Origin: CAYVBJ01 sp964415185
GTDB taxonomy: Bacteria; Bacteroidota; Rhodothermia; Balneolales; Balneolaceae
DNA: 11,864 nt
Assembly (NCBI GenBank): GCA_964415185.1
Contig: CAYPZI010000089.1
Span: 1 to 11,864, forward strand
Reading direction: 5' to 3'
Shown here: positions 1 to 8,128 of the stretch, in pieces
How the letters are laid out: each line of letters opens with the position of its first letter
How positions within the stretch are numbered: position 1 is the stretch's first letter
The notes under the pieces: model-generated
Told to the model about the DNA's origin: nothing
The model's input: the letters and a program-made list of their open reading frames with translations, nothing else
The model's database searches: none
Made by a program: the position numbers and the translations under genes

Positions 1-175
1 GAAGGCCCGATTTTTCGGATGGCACTCCCGAGAGGGCATATTTCCCGTAAAGTTTTCGTTCCTCAGGATCTTCCAGGCTGTACACAAGATGTGCCGCCGG
101 AATAATCTGGTCGGTATCAATGTTCCTGCCGAGTACAAAGGCTTTGCCTTTAATGGTTTTGGTTTTTTTTGACAT
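1..175 (-). CDS. leuD: 3-isopropylmalate dehydratase small subunit, N-terminal part (runs off left edge)
   Basis: The first 58 codons are present; the gene continues beyond base 1. The translation starts MSKKTKTIKGKAFVLGRN and continues IDTDQIIPAAHL, which matches the N-terminal signature of the aconitase swivel-domain subunit (G-x-N-I-D-T-D-x-I-I-P). LeuD pairs with LeuC to isomerise 2-isopropylmalate to 3-isopropylmalate. In an operon with a citramalate synthase the pair probably also acts on citramalate. The start is the ATG at 175; the preceding sequence has no clear Shine-Dalgarno site. It follows leuC on the same strand after a 174-bp gap holding a long inverted repeat. The residues after the signature resemble the short LeuD of HacA-like enzymes, in keeping with the type of the neighbouring LeuC. 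Confidence 0.88.
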   Translation of the reverse strand, partial: MSKKTKTIKGKAFVLGRNIDTDQIIPAAHLVYSLEDPEERKLYGKYALSGVPSEKSGL

Positions 176-198
176 GTTATTGGTTTACTGTTTTAGTT

Positions 199-336
199 GT
201 GAAAACGCAAAAGTGAAAAGTGTATCAATATCAGAAATAATTACCCTGTCTCACCCTTTAAAGCAATAGGTACGTGTAATTCATTTGAGAAACTTAAGAA
301 AGCAGCACTTTTGCCTTTTCACTTTTGCGTTTTCAC
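199..336. repeat. 22-bp perfect inverted repeat in the leuC-leuD gap
   Basis: The arms are 199-220 and 315-336 and are exact reverse complements over 22 bases, separated by 94 bp. The right arm lies in a tandem duplication of a 14-mer (TTTTGCCTTTTCAC at about 310-323, then TTTTGCGTTTTCAC at 323-336, one mismatch), followed by another TTTTCA. The purine/pyrimidine-skewed pattern of TTTTGC and TTTTCAC words looks like low-complexity interspersed repeats. In RNA the arms could close a large stem between leuC and leuD. Confidence 0.8.
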
Positions 337-349
337 TTTTCATTAATAT

Positions 350-1663
350 TTAAATTACCGTTTCCTGAATAAACACCCTTGGATCGGTGATTTTGCCGGT
401 TACCGCCGATGCAGCAACGGTATAGGGCGAAGCCAGGTAAACCTGTGCCTGTTTGGATCCCATCCGTCCGGGATAATTCCGGTTGGTGGTTGAAATACAG
501 ACTTCTTCTTTATTCAGCCTTCCGAATGTATCGGAGGGCCCGCCGAGACAGGCCGCACATGACGCCTGTCCGATTTTGCACCCGGCTTCCCTGAAAATAT
601 CGATCAGCGGCGTGCCGAAAATGGTTTCCGTTTCAAGGGCTTTTGCTATTTCTGTTGTGGCGGGAACGATGTAGGTATCGAGCCTCAGCGTTTTCCCTTT
701 GATGATTTCGGCCGCTGCCATGAAATCGGAAAGTTTTCCGCCTGTACATGAACCGATATAGGCCCGGTCAAGATACGTGCCTTCGAGCTCTTCGGCAGTT
801 GCCTTGTTATCCGGGCTGTGGGGCTTTGCGACCATCGGCACCATATCTTCCAGATTGTAATAGTACTCGCTATGATACGATGCTCCCGGATCACTGAAAA
901 CCGGTTCAAAAGGTTTGTCCGTCCGTGCCCGTACATATGCTTCCGTTACCTCATCGCACTCAACTACCCCGTTTTTGCCGCCGGCTTCAATCGCCATGTT
1001 TGTAAGGGTCATCCTGTCTTCCATACTGAGTGCACGGATGCCGTGGCCTGCAAACTCCATTGCACGGTAGGTTGCACCGTCCGTGCCGATATCACCAATG
1101 ATTTTCAGGATGATATCCTTGGCCATCAGGTAGGGCGGAAGCGAGGAACCCTCAAACACGAAACGCATGGTTTCGGGTACTTTCACCCAAAGCTTGCCGG
1201 TTCCCATAATGAAAGCCGCATCCGTATTACCAATTCCCGTGGCAAACTGTCCGAATGCACCGGCCGTGCAGGTGTGCGAGTCGGTTCCGAACAGCACTTC
1301 ACCGGGACGGGTAAAGCCTTCTTCGGGAAGTGCCACGTGGCAGACTCCCTTATATCTTTCGGTTCCTACATCGTAGTAGTGGGGCAGGTCCTGGTCGGCG
1401 GCAAACGCCCTGAGAATATCCACATTACGGTTGGCGTATTTATCTTTGGTGAAGATATAATGGTCCGGGATGATCACCAGCTTCTCTTTATCCCACACTC
1501 TTGCATCTTCGCCGAATTCCTTACGGAAAATTGAAATGGCAGGAGGCCCGCACACATCGTGCGTCATCAGTACATCCACATCTACCCAGACGGTCTCTCC
1601 GGCTTCAACGTATTTACGTCCGCTTTTTCTTGCAAGTATTTTTTCTGTTAATGTCATGCTCAT
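350..1663 (-). CDS. leuC: 3-isopropylmalate dehydratase large subunit, HacA-like type
   Basis: This 437-residue protein is an aconitase-superfamily large subunit. The iron-sulfur ligands are visible as C306 (in GSCTGG) and C369/C372 (in GQASCAACLGG). The substrate/active-site segments FGTDSHTCTAGAFG (126-138) and STTNRNYPGRMGS (391-403) are also present. The length is nearer the roughly 420-residue homoaconitase-like LeuC group than the roughly 465-residue E. coli type. With LeuD it converts 2-isopropylmalate to 3-isopropylmalate in the cytosol. Beside cimA it probably also converts citramalate to 3-methylmalate; this is inference from context. The start is the ATG at 1663; a second ATG two codons in is an alternative. 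It lies 32 bp downstream of leuA, which suggests cotranscription. The homoaconitase/HacA name shared by this subfamily is less likely given the leucine genes around it. Confidence 0.93.
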   Translation of the reverse strand: MSMTLTEKILARKSGRKYVEAGETVWVDVDVLMTHDVCGPPAISIFRKEFGEDARVWDKEKLVIIPDHYIFTKDKYANRNVDILRAFAADQDLPHYYDVGTERYKGVCHVALPEEGFTRPGEVLFGTDSHTCTAGAFGQFATGIGNTDAAFIMGTGKLWVKVPETMRFVFEGSSLPPYLMAKDIILKIIGDIGTDGATYRAMEFAGHGIRALSMEDRMTLTNMAIEAGGKNGVVECDEVTEAYVRARTDKPFEPVFSDPGASYHSEYYYNLEDMVPMVAKPHSPDNKATAEELEGTYLDRAYIGSCTGGKLSDFMAAAEIIKGKTLRLDTYIVPATTEIAKALETETIFGTPLIDIFREAGCKIGQASCAACLGGPSDTFGRLNKEEVCISTTNRNYPGRMGSKQAQVYLASPYTVAASAVTGKITDPRVFIQETVI

Positions 1664-1695
1664 AATTCAGGTATTCTCTTTTAGGTATTGGTTTT

Positions 1696-2889
1696 TCAGG
1701 TTTGTGATATGGTTGTGTCGCCCGACACTTTTCTGTGCGGAACTGTTTCAGTAAGGATGTTCATCAGATCATAATCGTTAATGATCTTTTGTTTGTCGGC
1801 CAGCCGCGTGACTTTTACATAAATACGGTTGATATCATCTTTGGCAAAATTATATCCCATGTTTTCCAGCTTTTTGCGAAGTGCAAATCGCCCGGAATGC
1901 TTGCCAAGTACGATGCTGTTGCATTCAAGGCCCACGGATTCAGGCGTCATAATCTCATACGTAAGCGGGTTATTGAGTACTCCGTGCTGATGAATCCCCG
2001 CTTCGTGTGCAAAAGCATTTTGCCCGACAATCGCCTTGTTTCTCTGCACGCCGTTGCCTGTAATTTCGGCTAAAAGACGGCTTGCAGGGGTGATTTGACA
2101 GGTATCGATACCGGTAGTCTGTTCAAAATCACTCTGCCGGGTAGAAATCGCCATGACCACTTCTTCGAGGGAGGCATTGCCGGCCCGCTCCCCGATTCCG
2201 TTGATGGTGCACTCAACTTGTCCCGCTCCGTTCTGCACGGCTGTAAGCGAATTGGCAACGGCAAGGCCGAGGTCATTGTGGCAGTGTACACTGATGACGG
2301 CCCGGTCAATTCCGGGTACATTTTCACGTATGTTTTTGATCAGGTTGCCGAATTCCCACGGAAGGGCATATCCAACCGTATCAGGAATGTTGATAATAGT
2401 GGCACCGGCTTTGATGACTTGTTCGAATACCCTGTAAAGAAATTCAGGTTCGCTTCGGGACGCATCTTCTGCTGAAAATTCAACTTCATCGCAATATTGC
2501 CGCGCCCGTTCCACGCCCTCAACAGCCGATTCAACGACCTCATCCCGCGTTTTGCGCAATTTGTATTTCATGTGGATGTCGGAAGTGGCAATAAAGGTAT
2601 GAATTCTCGGTTTTGCTGCCCGTTCAAGTGATTCGGCAGCCGTTTCGATATCAATTTTAGTAGTGCGGCACAAAGCCGCCACGGTGGTATTTTTAATTTC
2701 AGAGGCAATTTTTTTCACGGTCTCAAAATCACCGTCAGATGAAATCGGGAAACCTGCTTCAATGACGTCTACGTTCAGCCGTTCCAGTTGATGGGCTATT
2801 TTAAGCTTTTCGCTCATGTTCATACTGTACCCGGGCGACTGCTCACCGTCACGCAGGGTGGTATCAAAAATAGTTATTCGGTTGTTCAT
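1696..2889 (-). CDS. leuA: 2-isopropylmalate synthase, short form without regulatory domain
   Basis: The enzyme condenses 2-ketoisovalerate with acetyl-CoA, the first committed step to leucine. The 397 residues cover the HMGL-like TIM barrel plus the linker region. FDTTLRDGEQ is at 8-17, and the metal site can be read as D9, H202 and H204 (HCHND) and N238 (NGIGERAGN). GQNAFAHEAGIHQHG near residue 290 is a typical LeuA segment. Full-length LeuA is about 510-520 residues; here the protein stops just after NILTE, so the C-terminal LeuA-dimer domain that binds leucine is absent. Only 32 bp separate its stop from leuC, so no domain remnant follows. Short LeuA proteins are known in flavobacteria, so this is probably natural rather than damaged. 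The start ATG at 2889 has AGGA six bases upstream. Homocitrate synthase is a less likely alternative. Confidence 0.92.
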   Translation of the reverse strand: MNNRITIFDTTLRDGEQSPGYSMNMSEKLKIAHQLERLNVDVIEAGFPISSDGDFETVKKIASEIKNTTVAALCRTTKIDIETAAESLERAAKPRIHTFIATSDIHMKYKLRKTRDEVVESAVEGVERARQYCDEVEFSAEDASRSEPEFLYRVFEQVIKAGATIINIPDTVGYALPWEFGNLIKNIRENVPGIDRAVISVHCHNDLGLAVANSLTAVQNGAGQVECTINGIGERAGNASLEEVVMAISTRQSDFEQTTGIDTCQITPASRLLAEITGNGVQRNKAIVGQNAFAHEAGIHQHGVLNNPLTYEIMTPESVGLECNSIVLGKHSGRFALRKKLENMGYNFAKDDINRIYVKVTRLADKQKIINDYDLMNILTETVPHRKVSGDTTISQT

Positions 2890-2956
2890 ATTAATCCTGT
2901 AAATTTTAACTGGTTGATTTAATTTGTTTTGAATGATGGATTCATTCAGTTTTTAG

Positions 2957-2974
2957 TGCAGCCTGCAGACTGCA
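2957..2974. repeat. 18-bp near-palindrome in the cimA-leuA gap
   Basis: TGCAGCCTGCAGACTGCA is symmetric at 16 of 18 positions and is centred on CTGCAG. It lies in the 119-bp gap between cimA and leuA, 68 bp upstream of the leuA start. A second small inverted repeat, GAATGA/TCATTC, is at 2931-2947. There is no U tract on the minus strand, so a terminator is not supported. It could be an operator for an internal leuA promoter or an RNA hairpin. Confidence 0.4.
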
Positions 2975-3008
2975 TAGAATTTCAACCAGGTAAAAAATCC
3001 GGTGGTTT

Positions 3009-4619
3009 TCAGTTAACCTGTACGTCATGAGTTTTTTGCTTTTTATTATGATTGAACGAATGTCTCAAGAGAAAATAGTTCATGCTGTCGGTAAGAGCCT
3101 GCCAGCTTGCATCGATGATGTTTTCGGATACTCCTACGGTGCCCCATGAATGTTCACCTTCGGCCGAATCAATCAGAACCCTTACTTTCGCTTCGGTCCC
3201 GTCTTTTCCGTTCAGAACCCTTACCTTATAATCCTTCAGATGAACGTTTTCTATTTTGGGATAAAATTTACAGAGTGCTTTTCGCAGTGCGGAATCCAGC
3301 GCATGTACCGGGCCGATACCTTCGGCGGCACTGTGTTCGGTATTGCCGTTTACATTTACACGTATGGTGGCTTCCGAGCGGCATTCACCAGTGGCATCTT
3401 TTTCGATGATAACACGGATTCCTTCGAGGCTGAAAAATTCTTTCCAGGGGGCCGTCATCTTTTTAATCAAAAGCTCGAATGAAGCTTCGGCCGCTTCGAA
3501 CTGGAATCCTTTGTTCTCAAGTTCTTTCAGTTTTGAAACGATTCCCGGCAGATCTTCTTTGTTTTTGTTCATGTAAAAACCGAGTTCATCCGATTTATAA
3601 CAGATGTTGCTTTTGCCGGAGAGGTCGGATACAAGTACCCGCCGTTTATTTCCGACTGTCCCGGGCCGCACATGCTCATAAGTTTGCTCGTTTTTCATTA
3701 CGGCGCTTACATGGATTCCGCCTTTATGTGCAAATGCACTTTTCCCCACATAAGGTAATTTGTGATCCGGAACCAGGTTGGCAACTTCACTTATAAACCG
3801 GGAAAGAGTGGATACTCCTGCAAGGCTTTTTTCGGGAATACAATGATAATTTCTTTTAAGCTGAAGATTTGGAATCACTGAACAGAGATTCGCATTTCCG
3901 CATCTTTCACCGTAACCGTTTACTGTGCCTTGCACGTGTGTACAGCCAGCATGGACGGCTGCAATGCTGTTTGCAACTGCCATTTCACAGTCATTGTGGG
4001 CATGAATGCCAAGTTCGGTTGTGGTTTTTTCAGACACTTTTTCAACAATATGCGAGATCTCATCCGGAAATGTGCCGCCGTTGGTATCACACAAAACAAG
4101 CGTATCGGCCCCGGCAAGTTCGGCGGCTATCAATGTCCTGATTGCATACTCCGGATCATCCTTGTAGCCGTCGAAGAAGTGTTCGGCGTCATAAATCACT
4201 TCTTTTCCGTTATCCTTCAAAAACCCGACCGACTCCGAGATGAGTTTCAGGTTTTCTTCCGGTGTGATTTTGAGGGCTTCCCTCACATGCAGAAGCCAGG
4301 ATTTTCCAAAGATGGATACGGCTGACGTACCGGCTTCAATCAGGGCGTTTATATTCGGGTCATTTTCCGGCCGGTTACCTGCCCGGCAGGTGCTGCCAAA
4401 GGCTACTATCGTGGCATTTTTAAACTTTTTGTTTTGTGCACGATCGAAAAACTCAAGGTCTTTTGGGTTTGAACCCGGCCATCCGCCTTCGATATAATCT
4501 ACTCCGAAGCTGTCAAGCTTTTCCGCTATCCGGATTTTATCATCAGCCGAAAAGGAGATTTTTTCTCCCTGGGTTCCGTCGCGCAAGGTGGTATCGAAAA
4601 TGCGAACTCTGTTCATCAT
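3009..4619 (-). CDS. cimA: (R)-citramalate synthase
   Basis: This 536-residue member of the LeuA/homocitrate synthase family makes citramalate from pyruvate and acetyl-CoA, giving 2-ketobutyrate for isoleucine without threonine deaminase. FDTTLRDGTQGE is at 8-19, and the metal-site residues are D9, H206/H208 (HAHND) and N242 (NGYGERCGN). The segment YDAEHFFDGYK (143-153) and the early GGWPGSNPKD (45-54) are characteristic of the citramalate synthase group rather than LeuA. From about residue 390 onward a LeuA-dimer-type regulatory domain is retained, so feedback by an end product (probably isoleucine) is plausible. The ATG at 4619 overlaps the ilvC stop by four bases (ATGA), suggesting translational coupling; a second ATG follows directly. 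No ilvA is in the window, in keeping with use of this route. Confidence 0.9.
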   Translation of the reverse strand: MMNRVRIFDTTLRDGTQGEKISFSADDKIRIAEKLDSFGVDYIEGGWPGSNPKDLEFFDRAQNKKFKNATIVAFGSTCRAGNRPENDPNINALIEAGTSAVSIFGKSWLLHVREALKITPEENLKLISESVGFLKDNGKEVIYDAEHFFDGYKDDPEYAIRTLIAAELAGADTLVLCDTNGGTFPDEISHIVEKVSEKTTTELGIHAHNDCEMAVANSIAAVHAGCTHVQGTVNGYGERCGNANLCSVIPNLQLKRNYHCIPEKSLAGVSTLSRFISEVANLVPDHKLPYVGKSAFAHKGGIHVSAVMKNEQTYEHVRPGTVGNKRRVLVSDLSGKSNICYKSDELGFYMNKNKEDLPGIVSKLKELENKGFQFEAAEASFELLIKKMTAPWKEFFSLEGIRVIIEKDATGECRSEATIRVNVNGNTEHSAAEGIGPVHALDSALRKALCKFYPKIENVHLKDYKVRVLNGKDGTEAKVRVLIDSAEGEHSWGTVGVSENIIDASWQALTDSMNYFLLRHSFNHNKKQKTHDVQVN

Positions 4620-5656
4620 TCTTCAGCCGGTTGAGATTCAGTTTTTTCTTTCTTTTTTTTACCGCTGTCGATCCAGTCCATCATAGACCGGAGCTGTTTT
4701 CCCGTCGATTCAATCGGGTGGGCTCCAAGATCCTTACGAAGCTTGCTTAACACAGGCAGCCCATTCTCATTTTCGGTAATCCATTCTTCGGCAAATTCAC
4801 CTTTTTGGACTTGATTGAGAATCTTCTTCATACGCTTTTTTGTATCGGCATCCACAATGCGCTCGCCTCTTGTAAGTCCGCCAAATTCGGCCGTATCGCT
4901 TACCGAATAATACATGCGTTCGATTCCGCCTTCGTACATCAAATCAACAATCAGCTTCAGCTCATGGAGGCATTCGAAATAGGCAATCTCAGGCTGATAA
5001 CCAGCCTCAACGAGGGTTTCAAAACCGGCTTTAACAAGCTGTGATGCGCCACCGCAGAGCACGGCCTGTTCACCGAAAAGATCGGTTTCGGTTTCTTCTT
5101 CAAAAGTAGTTTCGAGTACGCCTGCCCGGGTGCCGCCGATTCCTTTGGCATAGGCAAGTGCAGTATCTTTGGCCTTTCCGCTATAATCCTGGTAAACGGC
5201 AAACAGGCAGGGCACACCGGATCCCTCGGTATAAACCCTGCGAACAAGATGACCGGGGCCTTTCGGTGCGACCATGAAAACATCCACATTTTCGGGCGGT
5301 ACGATCTGGTTGAAATGAATGTTGAACCCGTGTGCAAATGCAAGAGCATTTCCTTCTTTAAGGTGAGGTTTGACAGATTCTTCAAATGCTGTTTTCTGAT
5401 GCTGATCGGGAATCAGGATCATGATGATATCACCCTTATCTGCTGCTTCAGCAGTTTCGAAAACCCTCAATCCGGCCTCTTCGGCCTCCTGCCATGAAGA
5501 GCTGTCTTTTCGCAATCCCACGATTACGTCCGCACCACTCTCTTTCAGGTTTAGGGCATGGGCATGGCCCTGGCTGCCATAGCCGATCACAGCTATTGTC
5601 CGCCCGGACAGGGTTTCAAAGTTTGCATCGTTGTTATAATAGACTTTCGCTTTCAT
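4616..5656 (-). CDS. ilvC: Ketol-acid reductoisomerase, class I
   Basis: This NADPH-dependent, Mg-dependent enzyme converts acetolactate and acetohydroxybutyrate to the dihydroxy acids. The 346 residues match class I enzymes (about 330-340) plus a short Lys/Glu-rich tail (KKKKEKTE). The Rossmann motif GYGSQGHAHALNL starts at residue 25. The loop LRKDSSSW (48-55) carries the basic and serine residues usual for NADPH. The active-site pattern is seen as H109, K132 (PKGPG), D192/E196 (TDLFGEQ), E228/E232 (FECLHE) and S253. The start ATG at 5656 sits in an A-rich stretch without a Shine-Dalgarno site. It lies 141 bp downstream of ilvN; that gap has two matching palindromes. Its stop overlaps the cimA start. 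Confidence 0.97.
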   Translation of the reverse strand: MKAKVYYNNDANFETLSGRTIAVIGYGSQGHAHALNLKESGADVIVGLRKDSSSWQEAEEAGLRVFETAEAADKGDIIMILIPDQHQKTAFEESVKPHLKEGNALAFAHGFNIHFNQIVPPENVDVFMVAPKGPGHLVRRVYTEGSGVPCLFAVYQDYSGKAKDTALAYAKGIGGTRAGVLETTFEEETETDLFGEQAVLCGGASQLVKAGFETLVEAGYQPEIAYFECLHELKLIVDLMYEGGIERMYYSVSDTAEFGGLTRGERIVDADTKKRMKKILNQVQKGEFAEEWITENENGLPVLSKLRKDLGAHPIESTGKQLRSMMDWIDSGKKKKEKTESQPAEE

Positions 5657-5704
5657 TGGTTTTTATTGGTTTTGAATTGAAATTGTTTTGTTGATGCTTG
5701 AAGT

Positions 5705-5775
5705 CAAGTCATCGGATGACTCGCAGATAAAGATCCATTTAAGTAATTGGAAATCAACAAGTCATCCGATGACTC
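5705..5775. promoter_or_regulatory. Twin palindromes upstream of ilvC (candidate operator pair)
   Basis: Two perfect 15-bp palindromes (odd centre) lie at 5707-5721 (AGTCATCGGATGACT) and 5760-5774 (AGTCATCCGATGACT). With their flanks they form an 18-bp direct repeat, CAAGTCATCSGATGACTC, matching at 17 of 18 positions. The centres are 53 bp apart, close to five helical turns, so both would face the same side of DNA. They lie 51-118 bp upstream of ilvC in the ilvN-ilvC gap. On the minus strand a TTGACT overlaps the ilvC-proximal copy, but no good -10 follows. A dimeric repressor or activator pair is the simplest reading; an interspersed genomic repeat is the alternative. Confidence 0.55.
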
Positions 5776-5797
5776 ATGTGGCCGGCTTTGTTTTTCA

Positions 5798-6322
5798 TTA
5801 TGCAAGCCCTTTGAATTCACGTTTCATCGCCACACTACCCGTTCGGGCTACAGATACGATTCCGAAAGGACGAAGCACCTCGATAAGTGCATCGATTTTG
5901 TCACGGTTGCCATTTACTTCAAGCGTGAGTTTATCCTGGCTCAGGTCAATTACCTTGGCATTGAATGCCTGGGCAATCAGCATAATTTCGGTTCGTCCGG
6001 CAGTTGAACTGGATACTTTTATCAGTGCCAGTTCCCGCTCAATAAATTTTTTGTGTGTCAGATCTGTCACTTTCAATACATCGATGACATTGTGCATGTG
6101 TTTGGTGATCTGTTCCACCGTCTTTTCATCGCCATACGTGGTTACGGTAATCCGCGCCATGCCCGGATCGGCTTCCGAGGCAAATGTGATACTGTCGATT
6201 TCAAACCCCTTTCCGCTGAAAATCTGGATGATTCTTGAAAAGGAATTCAGGTTGTGTTTCAGTAATACCGACAGGGTGTGTTTTAATTCTGATGCCGGAA
6301 TTGTTGCTGCCTGGTTACTCAT
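5798..6322 (-). CDS. ilvN: Acetolactate synthase regulatory (small) subunit
   Basis: The 174 residues carry an N-terminal ACT domain (about 14-88) and the C-terminal small-subunit domain of acetohydroxyacid synthase. The segments LSVLL, TVTTYGDEKTVEQI and HNVIDVLKVTDL align closely with E. coli IlvH. The subunit activates IlvB and normally transmits feedback inhibition by valine. At positions aligned with the E. coli IlvH valine site the residues differ: Asn11 is H23, Gly14 is N26 and Asn29 is E41, so valine response may be altered or lost (inference from alignment by eye). The start ATG at 6322 overlaps the ilvB stop by four bases (ATGA), indicating coupling and near 1:1 synthesis. Confidence 0.94.
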   Translation of the reverse strand: MSNQAATIPASELKHTLSVLLKHNLNSFSRIIQIFSGKGFEIDSITFASEADPGMARITVTTYGDEKTVEQITKHMHNVIDVLKVTDLTHKKFIERELALIKVSSSTAGRTEIMLIAQAFNAKVIDLSQDKLTLEVNGNRDKIDALIEVLRPFGIVSVARTGSVAMKREFKGLA

Positions 6323-8106
6323 CTGCCTGCTTCCTCATCTGATTCAACCATTTCATTTAACGCTGCCCCTGACGGAACCATCGGGTAACAGTTTTCATGT
6401 TCCACGACCCTGAAATCCATCATCACCGGGCCATCATCAATCTTCATCGCTTTTTCCAGAACTTCCCTCATTTCAGAAGGCGTAGTCGCCCTGAAACCTT
6501 TGGCCCCGTAACATTCAGCCATTTTTACGAAGTCGGGATTGTTGCTGCCGAATACCGAAGAGCTGTATCGCTTGTTAAAAAAGAGCTGTTGCCATTGGCG
6601 AACCATACCGAGACAGGCGTTATTCATCAGGGCAATTTTTACAGGTATTTTATACTCAACGGCTGTGGCAAGTTCATACGAGGACATCTGGAAACCGCCA
6701 TCGCCCGTGATGCAAACCACATTCCTGTCGGGACAGGCAAGCGCGGCCCCGATGGCAGCCGGAAAACCGTAGCCCATGGTTCCGAGTCCGCCCGACGAAA
6801 TCCATGACCGCGGATGATTGAATTGATAATGCTGGGCAGCCCACATCTGGTGCTGGCCTACATCCGTCACCACGATGGCTTCTCCCTTCGTCACTTCAGA
6901 AATCATTTTGACCATATGCTGAGGATAGATCTTATCATCAGCTTTGGGAACAACCAGCGGATGTTCTTTTTTCCAGGTATCAATAGTATTCCACCACTCG
7001 GTTATATCCGGTTTTTGAGCCATTTTATCAATTGCCGGAATGATATTTTTCACATCACCCACAATCGGAACATCGGCACGGACATTCTTTCCGATGCAGG
7101 AGGGGTCGATATCGATGTGTATTTTAATGGAATTTTGAGAAAAACCATTCAGCCTGCCGGTAACCCTGTCGTCGAAACGGGCGCCAACTGCAAGCAGGAC
7201 ATCACACTCGGTCATGGCCATATTTGCATACCATGTTCCATGCATGCCCAGCATTCCGAGTGACTGGCATTTGGTTTCTGGAAAACCGCCCAGGCCCATC
7301 AGTGTAGTTGTAACCGGAATATCGAGACGTTCAGCCATTGAGGTTAGCTCTTTCCATGCATCCCCGAGTATGATCCCGCCACCGGCATAAATCAGGGGTT
7401 TTTTGGCTTCGCTTAAAAGTTTTGCAGCTTTAGAGATTTGTGTGTAATGACCGTGAATCACAGGCTTATAGCTGGGAATTTCCACGGTATTGGATCCATG
7501 ATAACTTCCTGTGGTATTGAGCATATCTTTCGGAAGATCTACGAGCACCGGCCCCGGCCTTCCGCTGGTGGCAATGTGAAATGCTTCCCTGAGGGCGGAC
7601 TCGAGTTCATTCACATCCCTAACCAGGTAATTGTGCTTGGTAATCGGACGTGTAATGCCAACAATATCCGCTTCCTGGAAGGCATCATTGCCGATCACAC
7701 CGGTTGGCACCTGACCGGTAAGCACAACCAAAGGAATGGAATCCATAGCAGCAGTGGCAATTCCGGTAACGGTGTTGGTACCGCCGGGCCCTGATGTGGC
7801 AAGGACTACCCCGGGTTTCCCTGTTGCTCTTGCATAACCATCTGCCGCATGAGTGCCGGCCTGCTCGTGGCGGATTAATATGTGTCTGATGTCGTGGCAA
7901 TCGAAAAGGGCATCATATACAGGAAGTACAGCCCCGCCGGGATAACCGAATATGGTGTCAACATTCAAATCCTTAAGGGTGTGAATTAAAATTTCGGCGC
8001 CGTTGCAGGAGGCAACAGATTTTTTTTGATCTGTATTATTTACAGGTTCCAAATGAGGAAATTTCTGAAAACCTGTTGTCTTTTCGGCCTGGTTGATTTT
8101 GTTCAT
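6319..8106 (-). CDS. ilvB: Acetolactate synthase catalytic (large) subunit
   Basis: This ThDP-dependent enzyme condenses two pyruvates to acetolactate, or pyruvate and 2-ketobutyrate to acetohydroxybutyrate. The 595 residues show the usual three domains. The N-terminal PYR domain (about 34-200) has FGYPGGAVLP and the catalytic glutamate E81 in RHEQAGTHAADGYAR. The FAD/central domain is at about 220-365. The PP domain has the ThDP motif from GDG (468-470) to NN (495-496), followed by LGMVRQWQQLFF. The first ~32 residues form an extension of low conservation before the core. The start ATG at 8106 has no strong Shine-Dalgarno site. Upstream lies a 62-nt hairpin and then the BCAA-rich leader ORF, which suggests that expression responds to amino acid supply. 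Confidence 0.97.
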   Translation of the reverse strand: MNKINQAEKTTGFQKFPHLEPVNNTDQKKSVASCNGAEILIHTLKDLNVDTIFGYPGGAVLPVYDALFDCHDIRHILIRHEQAGTHAADGYARATGKPGVVLATSGPGGTNTVTGIATAAMDSIPLVVLTGQVPTGVIGNDAFQEADIVGITRPITKHNYLVRDVNELESALREAFHIATSGRPGPVLVDLPKDMLNTTGSYHGSNTVEIPSYKPVIHGHYTQISKAAKLLSEAKKPLIYAGGGIILGDAWKELTSMAERLDIPVTTTLMGLGGFPETKCQSLGMLGMHGTWYANMAMTECDVLLAVGARFDDRVTGRLNGFSQNSIKIHIDIDPSCIGKNVRADVPIVGDVKNIIPAIDKMAQKPDITEWWNTIDTWKKEHPLVVPKADDKIYPQHMVKMISEVTKGEAIVVTDVGQHQMWAAQHYQFNHPRSWISSGGLGTMGYGFPAAIGAALACPDRNVVCITGDGGFQMSSYELATAVEYKIPVKIALMNNACLGMVRQWQQLFFNKRYSSSVFGSNNPDFVKMAECYGAKGFRATTPSEMREVLEKAMKIDDGPVMMDFRVVEHENCYPMVPSGAALNEMVESDEEAGR

Positions 8107-8128
8107 GATTTAGCGGATATACTTTTCC

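Noticed and set aside
818..1534. 238-codon open frame on the plus strand
   Set aside because: It lies entirely antisense to leuC, whose iron-sulfur ligands and family motifs are clear; the translation shows no recognisable domain.
1664..1695. Frameshift or nonsense truncation of leuA
   Set aside because: Only 32 bp separate leuA and leuC, so there is no room for a remnant of a regulatory domain; short LeuA forms are known in related groups.
5688..6413. 241-codon open frame on the plus strand
   Set aside because: It is antisense to ilvN and the end of ilvB and begins across the palindromes; its composition is Ser/Thr-rich and not family-like.
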